Shown: positions 1 to 10,789 of the stretch, one piece after another
How positions within the stretch are numbered: the first letter of the stretch is position 1
Layout: the number at the start of each line of letters is the position of its first letter
NCBI GenBank assembly: GCA_037157565.1
Contig: JAZHRO010000014.1
Span: 103,447,501-103,511,500 of the forward strand
DNA length: 64,000 nucleotides
From: Thalassia testudinum
Lineage: Eukaryota; Streptophyta; Magnoliopsida; Alismatales; Hydrocharitaceae
Direction of reading: 5' to 3'
Program-made: the position numbers and the translations under genes
The notes under the pieces: model-generated
Told to the model about the DNA's origin: nothing
Databases searched by the model: none
Seen by the model: the letters and a program-made list of their open reading frames with translations, nothing else

Positions 1-892
1 CTAAGTTCCCCCTTACATCACCTAAGTTCTCTTCCTTACCCAATTAATCCATCCCTCCTAAAGATATTCGAAGCCCCATTGGGCATCATTGCAAAATCCC
101 ACGTGGGGACCACTCCACACCTCTCCCTTCACTCTTCCTCTCACGTTAATTCCGTCTCTTTCCTTCGATCTCTCTTCCTATCGCTTAATTTCCATTCCCT
201 CCTGAGCACCAACTTTGCCCGCCACGCCAATCTCTCCTCCCTCAGCGTCAATTCCATGCAGTCCAACTCAACGCTAACCTCTCCTCACGTGATCTCTCCA
301 ATCATTCGCGACCTAGCTACGTCCCTTTCCGCCATGCACGCGCGACATCCTCCCCACAACCACACCAAAGCCTCCTCCAACGCCCTTCCATTTCCACCTC
401 TCTTCTCTCATCTATTTAAGCCCGTGCACGTCCAAAGGAACATCGACATCTTCTCCTCCCACCTCTCCTCCTTCTGCTCTTCTTCTCCCTTCCACCTCCA
501 TGACTCCACCTTCTTGAATGGCTGAAATTGTGATTTTATAAATACGAATGTCTAGCTAGTCGTTACAACGCAAATTGAGAGTCCTCTTTTAATTTTTAAT
601 TAACCAACTCGTATAGGATAAGTTGGGTCAAATCATAAAGAGGTGCGGGCTTCTTTTCAGCTTCGTTTACTTTGCTTATGCTTGCTTTTTTTCTTTAGAT
701 TTTTCTTTTTTATAATTTTTTTGATAATTAGGTTGCTAGACGAGGATTCTTGCTTTATTAGCTTCGGTGATCACGAGAGAGCAAAATAAAAAAAGGGGTA
801 TGGTTAACCAAGCTCACAAAAGGACAATGGGGTGCCTAATGTAATTGGTTAACAAACCAAAGTGCACTCCCAAGGTGAAAGAAAACTTAGAT
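1..892. other. Unclassified flank, promoter-like C-rich sequence
   Basis: This is the sequence outside the left end of the putative CACTA element. Positions 80-520 are C/T-rich with two CACGTG E/G-box cores (near 100 and 286), a TATTTAAG box at 413-420 and a pyrimidine-rich stretch after it. That is the usual layout of a plant promoter or of an LTR U3/R region. From about 530 the sequence becomes AT-rich. An open frame at 79-525 has a serine/histidine-rich composition and no domain I recognise; I regard it as chance. I cannot say whether this is host DNA or an old LTR. Confidence 0.3.
413..420 (+). promoter_or_regulatory. Candidate TATA box (TATTTAAG)
   Basis: A TATTTAAG box sits after a C-rich upstream block containing CACGTG cores and before a pyrimidine-rich tract, a typical plant core-promoter layout. 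No coding region I can recognise follows it, so it may be an LTR promoter or a chance match. Confidence 0.25.
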
Positions 893-895
893 ATG

Positions 896-912
896 CACTA
901 CAACGATAAAAG
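896..912 (+). repeat. CACTA terminal inverted repeat (left end)
   Basis: The sequence reads CACTACAACGATAAAAG, directly preceded by the putative target duplication ATG. CACTAC is the diagnostic terminus of En/Spm transposons. The partner at 20515-20529 is imperfect. Confidence 0.65.
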
Positions 913-1059
913 ACCTAAGGTGACATTTATTTAATGCCACCACAAGTGAAATAAACTTTGCCATAAGTTTTTGTATACATTAAAAAAATATCACCATAAA
1001 TATCTCCTTAGATTTATTGTCTTAGGTTTATGTTGACATTAAAAATCAACTGTCACCTA

Positions 1060-2790
1060 GAATATTTTAATTGACATGAAATAAATGTCACCTATAACAT
1101 CAAAGGTGACGTTTGAATATCTCTTAAAAATTTCACTACGTAACCGAACCTTTGCAAATGCTGTCTTAGATATCTTTTGATGACGTTAAAACGTCACCAA
1201 ATAATAACTAAAAAGATGTTTAAACATCACCATATCTTACATAAGAAAACATTTAAACATTACATTAAGTAATTTCGAAGATGTTTAAATGTCGCATTAA
1301 CGTTTTCTTAAGTTCCTACAAAATCTTTAGTGATGTTTAAAGGTTTCTTTATGTATTCTACTGTGATGTTTAAACGTTACTTTAGATAGCTTTCAAAGAC
1401 ATTTAAACATCATATATAACTTTTAACAACATTTAAGCGTCCTCTTACGTATTCTATATTGACGTTTAATTGTTACCTTATATAACTTTTGAAGACATTT
1501 AAACGACATATTGTATTTCTTTTAGTTACGTTAAAACGTCACCTTATTTTTCTTACAATGATATTTAAGTGTCATTTTAGGTAGCTTTTATCGACGCTTA
1601 AACGTCATTTTATGTAACTTTTAATAACGTTAAAACATCCTCTTACGTATTATATGACATTTAAATGTTACCTTAACTAGTTTTTGAAGATATTTAAACT
1701 TCATGTTATATCCCTTTTAGTGATGTTTAAACGTCACTTTATTTATCCTACTATGACATTTAAGCATCATTTTAAGTATCACCGACACTTAAACGTCATC
1801 TTATATAACTTTTAATAACGTTTAAATATCCTCTTATGTATTTTATATTAACGTTGAAATGTTATCTTTGGAAGCGTTTGAAGATATTTAAATGTCATGT
1901 TATATCCCTTTTAGTGACGTTTAAACATCACATTATTTATCCTACTATGACGTTGAAGCGTTACTTTAAGTAACTATCATCGACGCTTAATCATCTTCTT
2001 ATATAACTTTTAAAAATATTTAAACATCCTCATATGTATTCTATATCGACGTTTAAATGTTACCTTAGGTAGTTTTTGAAGACATTTAAACATCATGTTA
2101 TCTCTTCGATGACATTAAAACGTTACTTTAGTTATTCTATTATAATGTTTAAGAGTCATTTTAGGTAACTTTTACTGACACTTAAACACCATGTTATATA
2201 ACTTTTAACAATATTTAAACGTCCTCTTACATATTATATATTGACATTTAAATGTTACCTTAGGTAATTTTTAAAGATATTTTAACATCATGTTATATCC
2301 CTTTTAGTGACGTTTAAACGTTAACTTATTCATTCTACTATAAAGTTTAAGCGTCATTTTATATAATTTTCATTAACACTTAAACGTCATCCTATACAAC
2401 TTTTGCTGACGTTTCATTATTCTCTTACATATCCTACCATGACAGTTGAATGTTACTTTAGATAGCTTTCAAAGAAACTTACATATCATATTATACTTTA
2501 AAGATGTTTAAATGTTTACTTATATATCATGCAACAATATTTAAATGTTACTTTTACATTACTTTTAAAATTACTTAAATATCATCCTATATTTATTTCA
2601 ACAATGTTTAAATATCCCCTTATGTAATTACTATGACATTTAAATGTTAATTTATATTATCTTAAATGACGTTTAAACATCTTCTAATATATTTTACTAT
2701 AATATTTAAATGTTACTTTAACTTACTTTAAAAGAAACTTAAGCATTATCTTAGATCATATAAATGTCCTTCATTTTCCATTAACACTAT
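1060..2790. repeat. CACTA subterminal array of about 39 bp palindromic units in a 195 bp higher-order repeat
   Basis: About 1.7 kb is filled with degenerate copies of the palindrome GACGTTTAAACGTC, for example at 1190, 1360, 1535, 1725, 1915 and 2310. The palindromes are spaced about 39 bp apart, roughly 40-45 copies in all, and are separated by AT-rich spacers such as TATATCCCTTTTAGT and TATAACTTTTAA. The spacer beginning TTAGTGA recurs near 1326, 1522, 1717, 1911, 2106 and 2304, so five units make a higher-order repeat of about 195 bp. In En/Spm elements the subterminal repeats are the binding sites of the TNPA protein; by analogy these palindromes are probably the binding sites of this element's Transposase_24 protein. 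Units become more degenerate toward 2800. Confidence 0.8.
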
Positions 2791-3202
2791 TCATGTTTAA
2801 TAAATACGTTTGTAACTATAATCTCAACACTTATAAACAAAATACATTTCGCAATAAAATCACATCTAATATTTATGTTACTCAAAATTAGAAAAAGATA
2901 TTGAAATCATTTTTTTACATAAATACTTAATGAAAAAATTAATAATCCAAAAAAGAATACTATATAAGACCATCATAAATATATTTGTTTAATACAAAAA
3001 AATTTTTTAGTCTAACACTATACTAACCTAACTTAAAACTATTACAATCATGACTCTTCTGTTTCGTCATCTGAACTTACAGATATCTTCTTCTGATGTC
3101 GCTGAGATAGTGTTGCAAATAACGTTGTTCACAATAAAATTATCGAATTAATAATATAATTTATAAATAAAATTTAGACAATCATTATAATTAGTAATTA
3201 CC

Positions 3203-5994
3203 TGAAATGACCCTTACAAGGACCGTTGGGAGTTTTTCGGAAAGTTAGGAACGTCAACGCGAAAATTTTGACTCTGAGTTGAGTGTGTGGGTTCTTCTGA
3301 AAGAAGAGAGTTTGGCAAGGGGAAACACCGCAACTTTCCCTCTCTCTCTCCCACACCACACACACTCACGCACACACACGCACACTCCATCCTCCCCATC
3401 CCCAAACCCTAACCCCACTCCCTCTACTTAAACCCTCTACTCTCTCCATCCCCACTTCCACCATCTCCACCTATATCTCCTTGCTGTCGGCGAGCCACCA
3501 CCCCCCCTTCCCGTCCATTTGCCGCCATAAGAGGAAAGAGAATAGTGGAGTGCGGGGGATAGGGAGAGAGGGAGAGTGAGGGAGAGAGGGGGAAGCTCAA
3601 GGAACTTGAGTGCGTGGTTGAAGGAGCACAGCGGTAGAGCTCGCGCGCGTGGAGCACCCTTACTGCGGGTGCAGTAGTGAGCGCCCGAATTGCGAGGGGA
3701 GGAGCGTGGGAGCTCGAAGGAGCTCGTGCGGGAGGAGGCAAGTACTCACGTGAGGAGGAGGGGCTCGTGGAGAGGAGCCTCTCGACCCCTGCAGTTGCTG
3801 GATCTACTGTTGCCGTGCTGCGGACGGAGGCAGTGAAGGAGCAGGACCGTGCGAGGAGGTTCTGCATATTGGATTTTTCCAGTATCAGACGTCTGGAGAA
3901 TCTGTCAAACGTCTGGAGCGACAGCGAACGTCCAGAGCTGAAGCTGGACGTCTGAAAACTTGCAGAGTGCCGAGGTAAGCATCTTGAACGTGCATGCATG
4001 CGTGTACGTTACGTACGTAACGTTGCGCTATTGAGGTTTTTAACATGTGACCGTGTATGTAGGTATTAGCCTTGGAAAGGCACGTAAGTACACTCTTCAA
4101 GGTGCTTTAGGACGTCGGGACGTCTCCACAGATTCTGATAGATACACCGGACGTCCGGATGCACCAATAGACGTCTAGAAAGACCCAGGACGACTGCGAA
4201 AGGGTTTCAGATGTTCGCCAGCAATGCAGGGAAGCAAGGTGGGTTCTGAGATCATTTAAGACGTCTGGGTCTAGTTCCAAATGTCTGATTTTAGATAGTA
4301 TGAGCATTTTTGGGCTGTTTAGGGCCCGAACAAAGTCAGATTTACTCAAACGAAATACCATTATTTTCCGGTCGAATTTCTCTACGTGTTAGTGTTAAAT
4401 ATATACTGTTTTGAACTCGTCTGATGAGACTCAATCACTAGTATAGGTCTCCAGCTTGTAACGTGTTCGAGGTCCGTAGAGACAACAAGACCTACGGTTC
4501 TAGCCCCCATTCATTCCGTATTTTCCGGTAGAGTGGTTTGCTTTAATATTAAGATTTAAGCAAGTAAAGTGCATGTTTAGAATAACTTAATTGAACCCTA
4601 GGATGTGAAATGAACCCTACGGCAGAAGCGAATGAATATTGCTTAAGCTACATTATTTCCTTTGAGATGCATGTTAAACCCTAATTGCTAGCAAGTGTAT
4701 TAATTTATTGATGTGATGCCTTCTCAGTTAGTAAAACACGAACTGCCTGTTATAAAAATGAAACCCGGGATGTGAATAGTGAGATCTGAATGTTGAGAAA
4801 TGAAATGAAAGGAATACAAGCATGAACCCTACGAGGAATTAGGAGAACTTCTGTATACGGAAAGGAACTTAGTAAGTAGACGGGAAGTGAGCTGGCCCTT
4901 GTGTACATAATACCAAGGAGAGCAACTATCTCTTAGAGTAGAGGGGAGCTTACTACCCCTTGGGTTGAGACCCGAGGTGGATTTGACTACTCTACGTCGA
5001 CTCTTGTTTGGCCCTCGTGTACGTGGTATCGAGGTAAGCTGCTTGTGTAGGGAGGAAGCTAGCTGCCCCACGGGACCTGGGGTTAGGACTAACCACCCTA
5101 CACGACTCTTATTAGGCCTACTGGGTAAACCGGGATAGTCGGTCGATGGTACGCGGACTGTGGAGAGGCGAGACCTCTGTTATGTTCTGAGAGGGCGAGG
5201 CCCTATGCTATTCCGTACTATACCTTAGGCGTACCCGTTAGCGAAAGCGACTGACCGCATGCCAGTGCGAGGTAGCTACCCGTGCACTTATCACGCGTGT
5301 CGTAGTCACTGCTACGTCGTGACCGTGACTTCGAGGTGATTGATTGGGTGTTGGACTACTACAGGGGACTCTCCTGACCAGGAGAGCACCACATGCGTAT
5401 CCTACATCACAGAAAGATTACAATTAAGATCGTTCCCTTGATGAACAGTCAAGATCAAGAAATGACCGTATTAATAAGAGAATAAACAAATCAGAACTAC
5501 TTAGTTGAGTTAAATGAAAATGAATAATTAATTAGTTGCTTATCTTATATTAATTAAATGTAAATGGCTTAATTACCATTCTACTCAACGTTAGCTGACT
5601 ACAGAATTTTATAACCTTGTTCAGGTCAGGGAGTTGAGCAGCTAATACCACCAACTGCAGAGGGAGTTGGGCCTAGTCGAGCCCAGCCATAGTTGTCATT
5701 TTCTGTTCCACCATGTTCTTTGGTTGTGGTAGTGAGTATTTGTTGTATGTAATACTATTTCTGTTATATTTTTCGTTTTATTTTCCATTGTTGTAGTTGT
5801 GATGGCCTATAATATTGTGAGACTTTTCGTTTTGTTTCCTTTACTGTCTCTTTATTATTTTCTGCCTAATTACAATGCGTGTAGTTGTGGAACATTTTCT
5901 ACTTTTGGTTATTTCTCATTGGACAACTGGATCTTGAAATTAGTCGAGGCGAGCTGGTCTCGAGTCTTGTAGGGATCTGGATCGGGTTATAACA
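3203..5994 (+). mobile_element. Solo LTR of a Tekay-type Ty3/gypsy element, inserted in the CACTA element
   Basis: This 2.8 kb block begins TGAAATGACCC and ends GGGTTATAACA. It shares its layout and many segments with the Tekay LTRs at 31080-33832 and 40760-57204: a GC-rich core near 3500-3950 with ACGTCTGG motifs, the phrase around 4260-4380, and the terminal block containing GAGCTGGTCTCGAGTC. No gag or pol accompanies it, so it is a solo LTR. The flanking 5-mers TTACC (3198-3202) and TTATT (5995-5999) are only partly alike. It is more diverged from the other Tekay LTRs than they are from each other, which suggests an older insertion or another subfamily. Antisense frames here (for example 3424-3999) are LTR sequence, not genes. 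Confidence 0.75.
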
Positions 5995-7440
5995 TTATTT
6001 GAATCCAGATTAAGTGAATCAGAGAAATTAATGATTGACTCAAATTTCTTCATTCTTTCCTCCATAAACCTTCTATACTCCTCTATTCTTTTATATGCAT
6101 CTACTTGCCTTTTATATTCCTCCACTTGCCTTTTACTGTCTTGTACGTCCCTTCTACGTTCCTCCTCAATCCTCTCCAATTGCGACTGCCTTTCACGAAG
6201 TTCATCTTCCAACTGATGCCTTGTTTTACTTCCTTGAGTAGTGTGAATAAGCTTCGGCCCATATCCAAGTCTAATTATGTAATCTGCTCGATGTTTTGGT
6301 TTTAAGATAGTATTGCAAATATCATTCTCATTTACAGGTTGCCTATTTTGAATGGCTTCATCACAGACCCGTACCATCTCATAGTGCAAACATTGAAAAT
6401 ATAATAGTTATATAAAATATATACAAACATATAATTACATTTATTTTTATAAATTAATAATACTTACATAATTTGCCTTAGCTGTTTCACTAGATCATTT
6501 ACCAACCAATCCGGTAATTAGGTCTGGATCAACCGAACTCATTGGAGTAGGTCGAAAGTGGGTCTTATGAAAAAGAACTATCCTCGTGCACTCTGCACCA
6601 TCTAAGTGTTTTGTACCCTGCACAAAAATATAATATATTATTTTCTATACCCTTATTTGAATCATTTATATAAACAATATAAAACATAGGAATATAAACT
6701 TATTAACTCAGTTCTCTGCACTTCGAAAGATATCGACCCACTAGTATGGAGATTTTTCACAGCATTTCTCCAAGTATCTCTATATTTCTCCGAGTTTGTA
6801 TATTGTTTGCACACTTTTCCTAAAGGTAAAAGAAGAAGAAATCATTATATATATATCAAATATGAAAAGGGAAAATATTTATGTGTGATGCTTTTTTACT
6901 AGATGATATTACCAAATACACAGGATTATTCCAATCTGTCGTTGCCTTCTCCCATTCTGCATTAGTCCACTTAGGTGGTTTGGCATCATTCCCTTTTAAA
7001 CGATAGACCTTTCTTACCTTATATCTATGATTTCTCATTTTCCTTTTAACTCCTGACATGACCTGATTAACATTATCACGATTTGAATCAAGTCCAATTA
7101 CATCAACCTTACTCTACAAGAAAAGGAAATATTAAATTACAAATAAAATTTATAAATTAAACATTTGAAATAAAAATGATACATTATAATGCACATTACT
7201 TGAATACGATTTAAACACATTTGAATATCCGATGAAGCCTTTTTCCTAGCATCATAGGCATACGAGGCATTGTGCCTTGCAACGACACTGGAAACAGAGG
7301 CATGACTTGTAGCTTGCTTTCTTATAGTTGAACCTCCTACACTTTTGTTGATATTGATCGACATCGTTTGATGCATCGCTAAAGTCCTCTAAATTTAATA
7401 GCCTACTAGGACCTTTACAATGAGTTGAAGCCACGATTGG
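5995..7440 (-). pseudogene. TNPA-like Transposase_24 gene of the CACTA element, decayed
   Basis: Read leftwards, the pieces match the plant Transposase_24 (Ptta/En/Spm) family. At 6856-7059 is a segment with KWTNAEWEKATTDWNNP. Near 6716-6840 is the conserved LHTSGSISF stretch. At 6560-6610 is a segment reading GTKHLDGAECTRIVLFHKTH. At 5995-6389 is the C-terminal half with RLGYGPK followed by a strongly charged coiled coil (Glu/Arg/Lys-rich heptads, about 6010-6230). TNPA-type proteins bind the subterminal repeats and hold the transposon ends together; this copy would have acted on the array at 1060-2790. The frame is broken into several exons or frames, and a stop lies between about 6490 and 6500. 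The solo LTR at 3203-5994 sits in the last codons, so the annotated tail beyond 5995 is LTR read-through. Confidence 0.75.
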
Positions 7441-7870
7441 TAACCATATTGAAAAAAAGTAAAGGATTAAAAATTAATAAAATCATCTTATTACATTTTA
7501 AGTTAATATATGTAAATTTCAAATTACCTGGTTCTTAAGTCAGCAAGACATCATCAACTACATTTGTTGTAGGCTCTTGTTCTTCGGGGGTTATTAGTGG
7601 AGTAGTATTTAATGTACCTACTGCTTGAGTAACTTTACTCGTGTTAAGCATATTCTGATTCATTGCTGAAGTCCTCTTCTCTAAAGAAAATAGTCTTGTA
7701 AGACCTCTGCAATGGGTTGAAATTATGAATGATGTCCCTATGCAAAAAACATTACATGATTAAAAAATAATGCATTTATCTTGTTTCACTTAAAATTAAT
7801 AAATATAAATTTAAAATTACCTGTTTCCTAAGTTTGAGACACATGACCCATCATATTTGTTACAACAACT
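7380..7870 (-). repeat. Partial exon-plus-intron duplication in the TNPA-type gene
   Basis: The segment 7380-7440 (minus strand: ACTCATTGTAAAGGTCCTAG) recurs at 7670-7735 as ACCCATTGCAGAGGTCTTAC. The flanking AT-rich part ending AAATTACCTG recurs as well (near 7530 and 7822). Both copies code for a similar stretch, STHCKGPSRLLNLE and STHCRGLTRLFSLE. The unit is about 300 bp. It lies at the upstream end of the TNPA-type gene and probably represents a duplicated exon with its intron. Confidence 0.55.
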
Positions 7871-10789
7871 TAAGGCGAATATCGTTGGGAGCTAATAGCC
7901 CCTTTTTGCTTCTTTTCCCCTTGTTTTTTGAGAAGGGAAAGGGACTACCAACCATACATATCATTATTATCGCCAATAGAGACAACATGAATGCCATAAC
8001 AGTAGAAAAAAATATAACAGAAAATGATAGCTGTAAAGTTAAACTACTAATGTCTAGGCATTTTATGTCTAATATGATAGCTTTCATATTTACATTGTTT
8101 AAAACAAACATAATAATCCATACTATCATATTAATCATATACTATTATAATAATCCATCAATAATTTAAAACAAAAAAACATTTTGGTTAGTAACCAAAT
8201 GTTTCGATAGATCCAAAGATCCATTACATTAGCAAAATTTAGTGTAACATAAAATTAAATACATGCACAAACCACCACCACCACATAGAAAAGGGGAAAA
8301 ATAGGAAGGCAAATGCAATAATAGGAATGACTTTATTATTTCCAAAGTTTCTCACAATGTGTAAATTTTGTATTTTAGTTAGCAAAGAAAAATGAAATTG
8401 CTCAACCATAAAATAATTTAATTGATTAACCTACTTCCCTTGATTGTTTTTTTAATCAGGTCAAACTAATATTATTACTGTAAAAAGTAAATATTTTGAA
8501 AGACAAAGTTGCCTCAACAAAACTAGATGACATGAAAAGATGCAAAAGAGAAACATGTGTTCAAACTTTTTCCTTGCAAATTATATATCCAAAACATCTT
8601 ACATGTTTACAAATAAATAGCCAATCTATTCCGTTATCCTATCTAAATTAGAGTTAAAGTCTAAAAAATAAAATTATCAAAATTGTGCAATTAAAGATCG
8701 AGGAAGCTAAAACTCAAAAAACAAAATTAAAAATATAGAATCCTTTGAAATCCATCTAAGAGTACTTGTGATCTCTAATATAACTTACAAACAAAAGTTC
8801 TTAGTCATGCAATGAAATATAGTGGATAATATTAAAAACATACAATCAAATCACATTAAAAAAACACATAAAGAATAAAAAGAGAAAGCAATCAATATTA
8901 TTAAGAGGCAAATTCCTACAAAAAATGTGACAAAACCTTATGATATTTTCACTTTTTTTCAAAACCTATACCAAAAAGAATGACCGGAGGCTATACCCCA
9001 ATTCCACATCCAAACACATCCAATTTTAAATCCCATCATTGCATTAACATAAGGATTAATAAAACACACCTAAACAGTTGAACAATGTAATTATTCACAG
9101 CCTTTAATGATCAAGATGAACTAATATAGTTGTTGCATTACAATTGTTCTTTCATTATAACTATCATTTTTCAAGCAAACAAAAGACACATGCTAATAAG
9201 AGATGCACTATCTGTATACACCACATCTTCTATGAATTAAAATTTTGATAATGATAAAAGACATTCTATAGCACATGTTGCCCTTAATCTAAAATTGCTA
9301 GAAAATCACTAAGATTGGTGTTTGGAAGGTGAGCTTTCATACCTAGCTCCCATCTTACGTGAAATACTCAATCATTGATTTCATTTGGATTTTTATCCTT
9401 AAAATTTTACACTTGCACTCCACTAGATATGAACAATTAAAATCAACTTTGATTTTTTTTGCCATCCATCTTTAAGTTGACCATTTTCCTCTAAACATGA
9501 GGAATGAATTGATATTTGGATTAGCCGCCTTTCACCATTTCGTTCGTCATTCTCAACAATTGAGGATCCAATGCCTTGTTGGTTTCTTCATTTTGAAAAG
9601 GATGAACCTATTTTTGACCCAAAAAATTAACCTATATGTTTTGTTTTCAAAGGTAACATGTATGCTATATCTTAGTAGCCAATCTAGGTAATTTATTTTC
9701 TATTATAAGCATTGATCTACTACAAAGCAAATCTTAGATACTTAAAGGAAAACTGAGGGTAGATTGTCTTAAAGCTATCGAGGAATTAGAAAATACATTC
9801 AAATTATAAAGCATTTTTATGACCATAAAGTTGTCCATGTGTGAAAATCTTGTTAGTATAATGAACCAACCATGTTGTGTTCCGTTTTTTCCACATGTGA
9901 GCATTAGATACTCATTTGGTTCTTTTGGTAGATATTCATTTTTTAAGTACATTGCAATGAATTTCTTCACGAAAGTATCCTAGGGAATGTTCATTTTCGT
10001 TATAGCACTTTAATATAAGTCCATCTTACCCCTAATCAGAAAGAGTCTGACCTAAGCATCTCTAGCTACAATTTTCTTTTTTTTTGCTGCCAAGTAGTTC
10101 CTCCAATATCAACTTCCAAGTATTTCAATTGGTTCTTATATTTATTTTGGGCTTGTAACTAATTTGAACGTTTTAACTTCCTTTGAAGTTTTGTTTCTTA
10201 TTGTAAGCTGAATAATTCATTTTGCTAATCTAACTCATAGTACTGTACTTCTAGAATGTATAATTTTTATCAAGAATGATGAAAATTTATTTGCAATGCA
10301 ATGAAGTTTTATGTTTCTGTTTTATGCTTATGTATAGTATTTTTTAAGATTAATTGCATTCTTCCTCCCAATGTTTCCAAGTCATATGCTCCTATACCAT
10401 AAACCTATTTCATGTATATCTTCCATGATGCACAGAAATTAATAAATCAACACAATTAAACAGAGTCCCAGTATCTGTTGTAATAACTACTTTAGATCGC
10501 TGCTTTAGATTAAAACTGAGATCTTAAGCCTTAATAGACATCTACAGCTTTATAAGAGAAATGACATAAAAGGTGTTTTCCCACAACTACATACATCACA
10601 TAAATGATTAACCGAAGGGACTGAAGATAAAATGAACACGTACATGAGAAGTATCTAAATTGGTTATATTGGTAAAAGCACATACACAAAAATATGAATC
10701 CATTGAATAACCATGGCTAACATTGTATCTTAATGCCATTCAATTACTTACAAAAAATATCTGCCAAGTTTCATATCTAATATATTTGC
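7871..10789. other. AT-rich non-coding spacer inside the CACTA element
   Basis: Nearly 3 kb separates the TNPA-type gene from the TNP2 gene. It is AT-rich with many homopolymer runs. I see no domain-bearing frame on either strand, no terminal repeats and no RNA gene. The short frames at 7834-8169 and 7860-8138 lie opposite one another in low-complexity sequence and are not credible. It may be intron or intergenic spacer of the transposon. Confidence 0.5.

Noticed and set aside
79..525. 148-codon open frame on the plus strand
   Set aside because: Serine/histidine-rich composition in a C-rich promoter-like stretch, with a TATA-like box inside it and no recognisable domain.
1060..2790. CRISPR-like array
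   Set aside because: The regular spacing suggested it briefly, but the repeats are degenerate palindromes, the spacers are themselves repeated, and the surroundings are a plant CACTA transposon.
3424..3999. 191-codon antisense frame
   Set aside because: It lies in the GC-rich core of the solo LTR; low complexity, overlapped by frames on the other strand.
7834..8169. Open frames on both strands in the AT-rich spacer
   Set aside because: Isoleucine-rich translations of AT-rich DNA, overlapping on opposite strands, with no domain.
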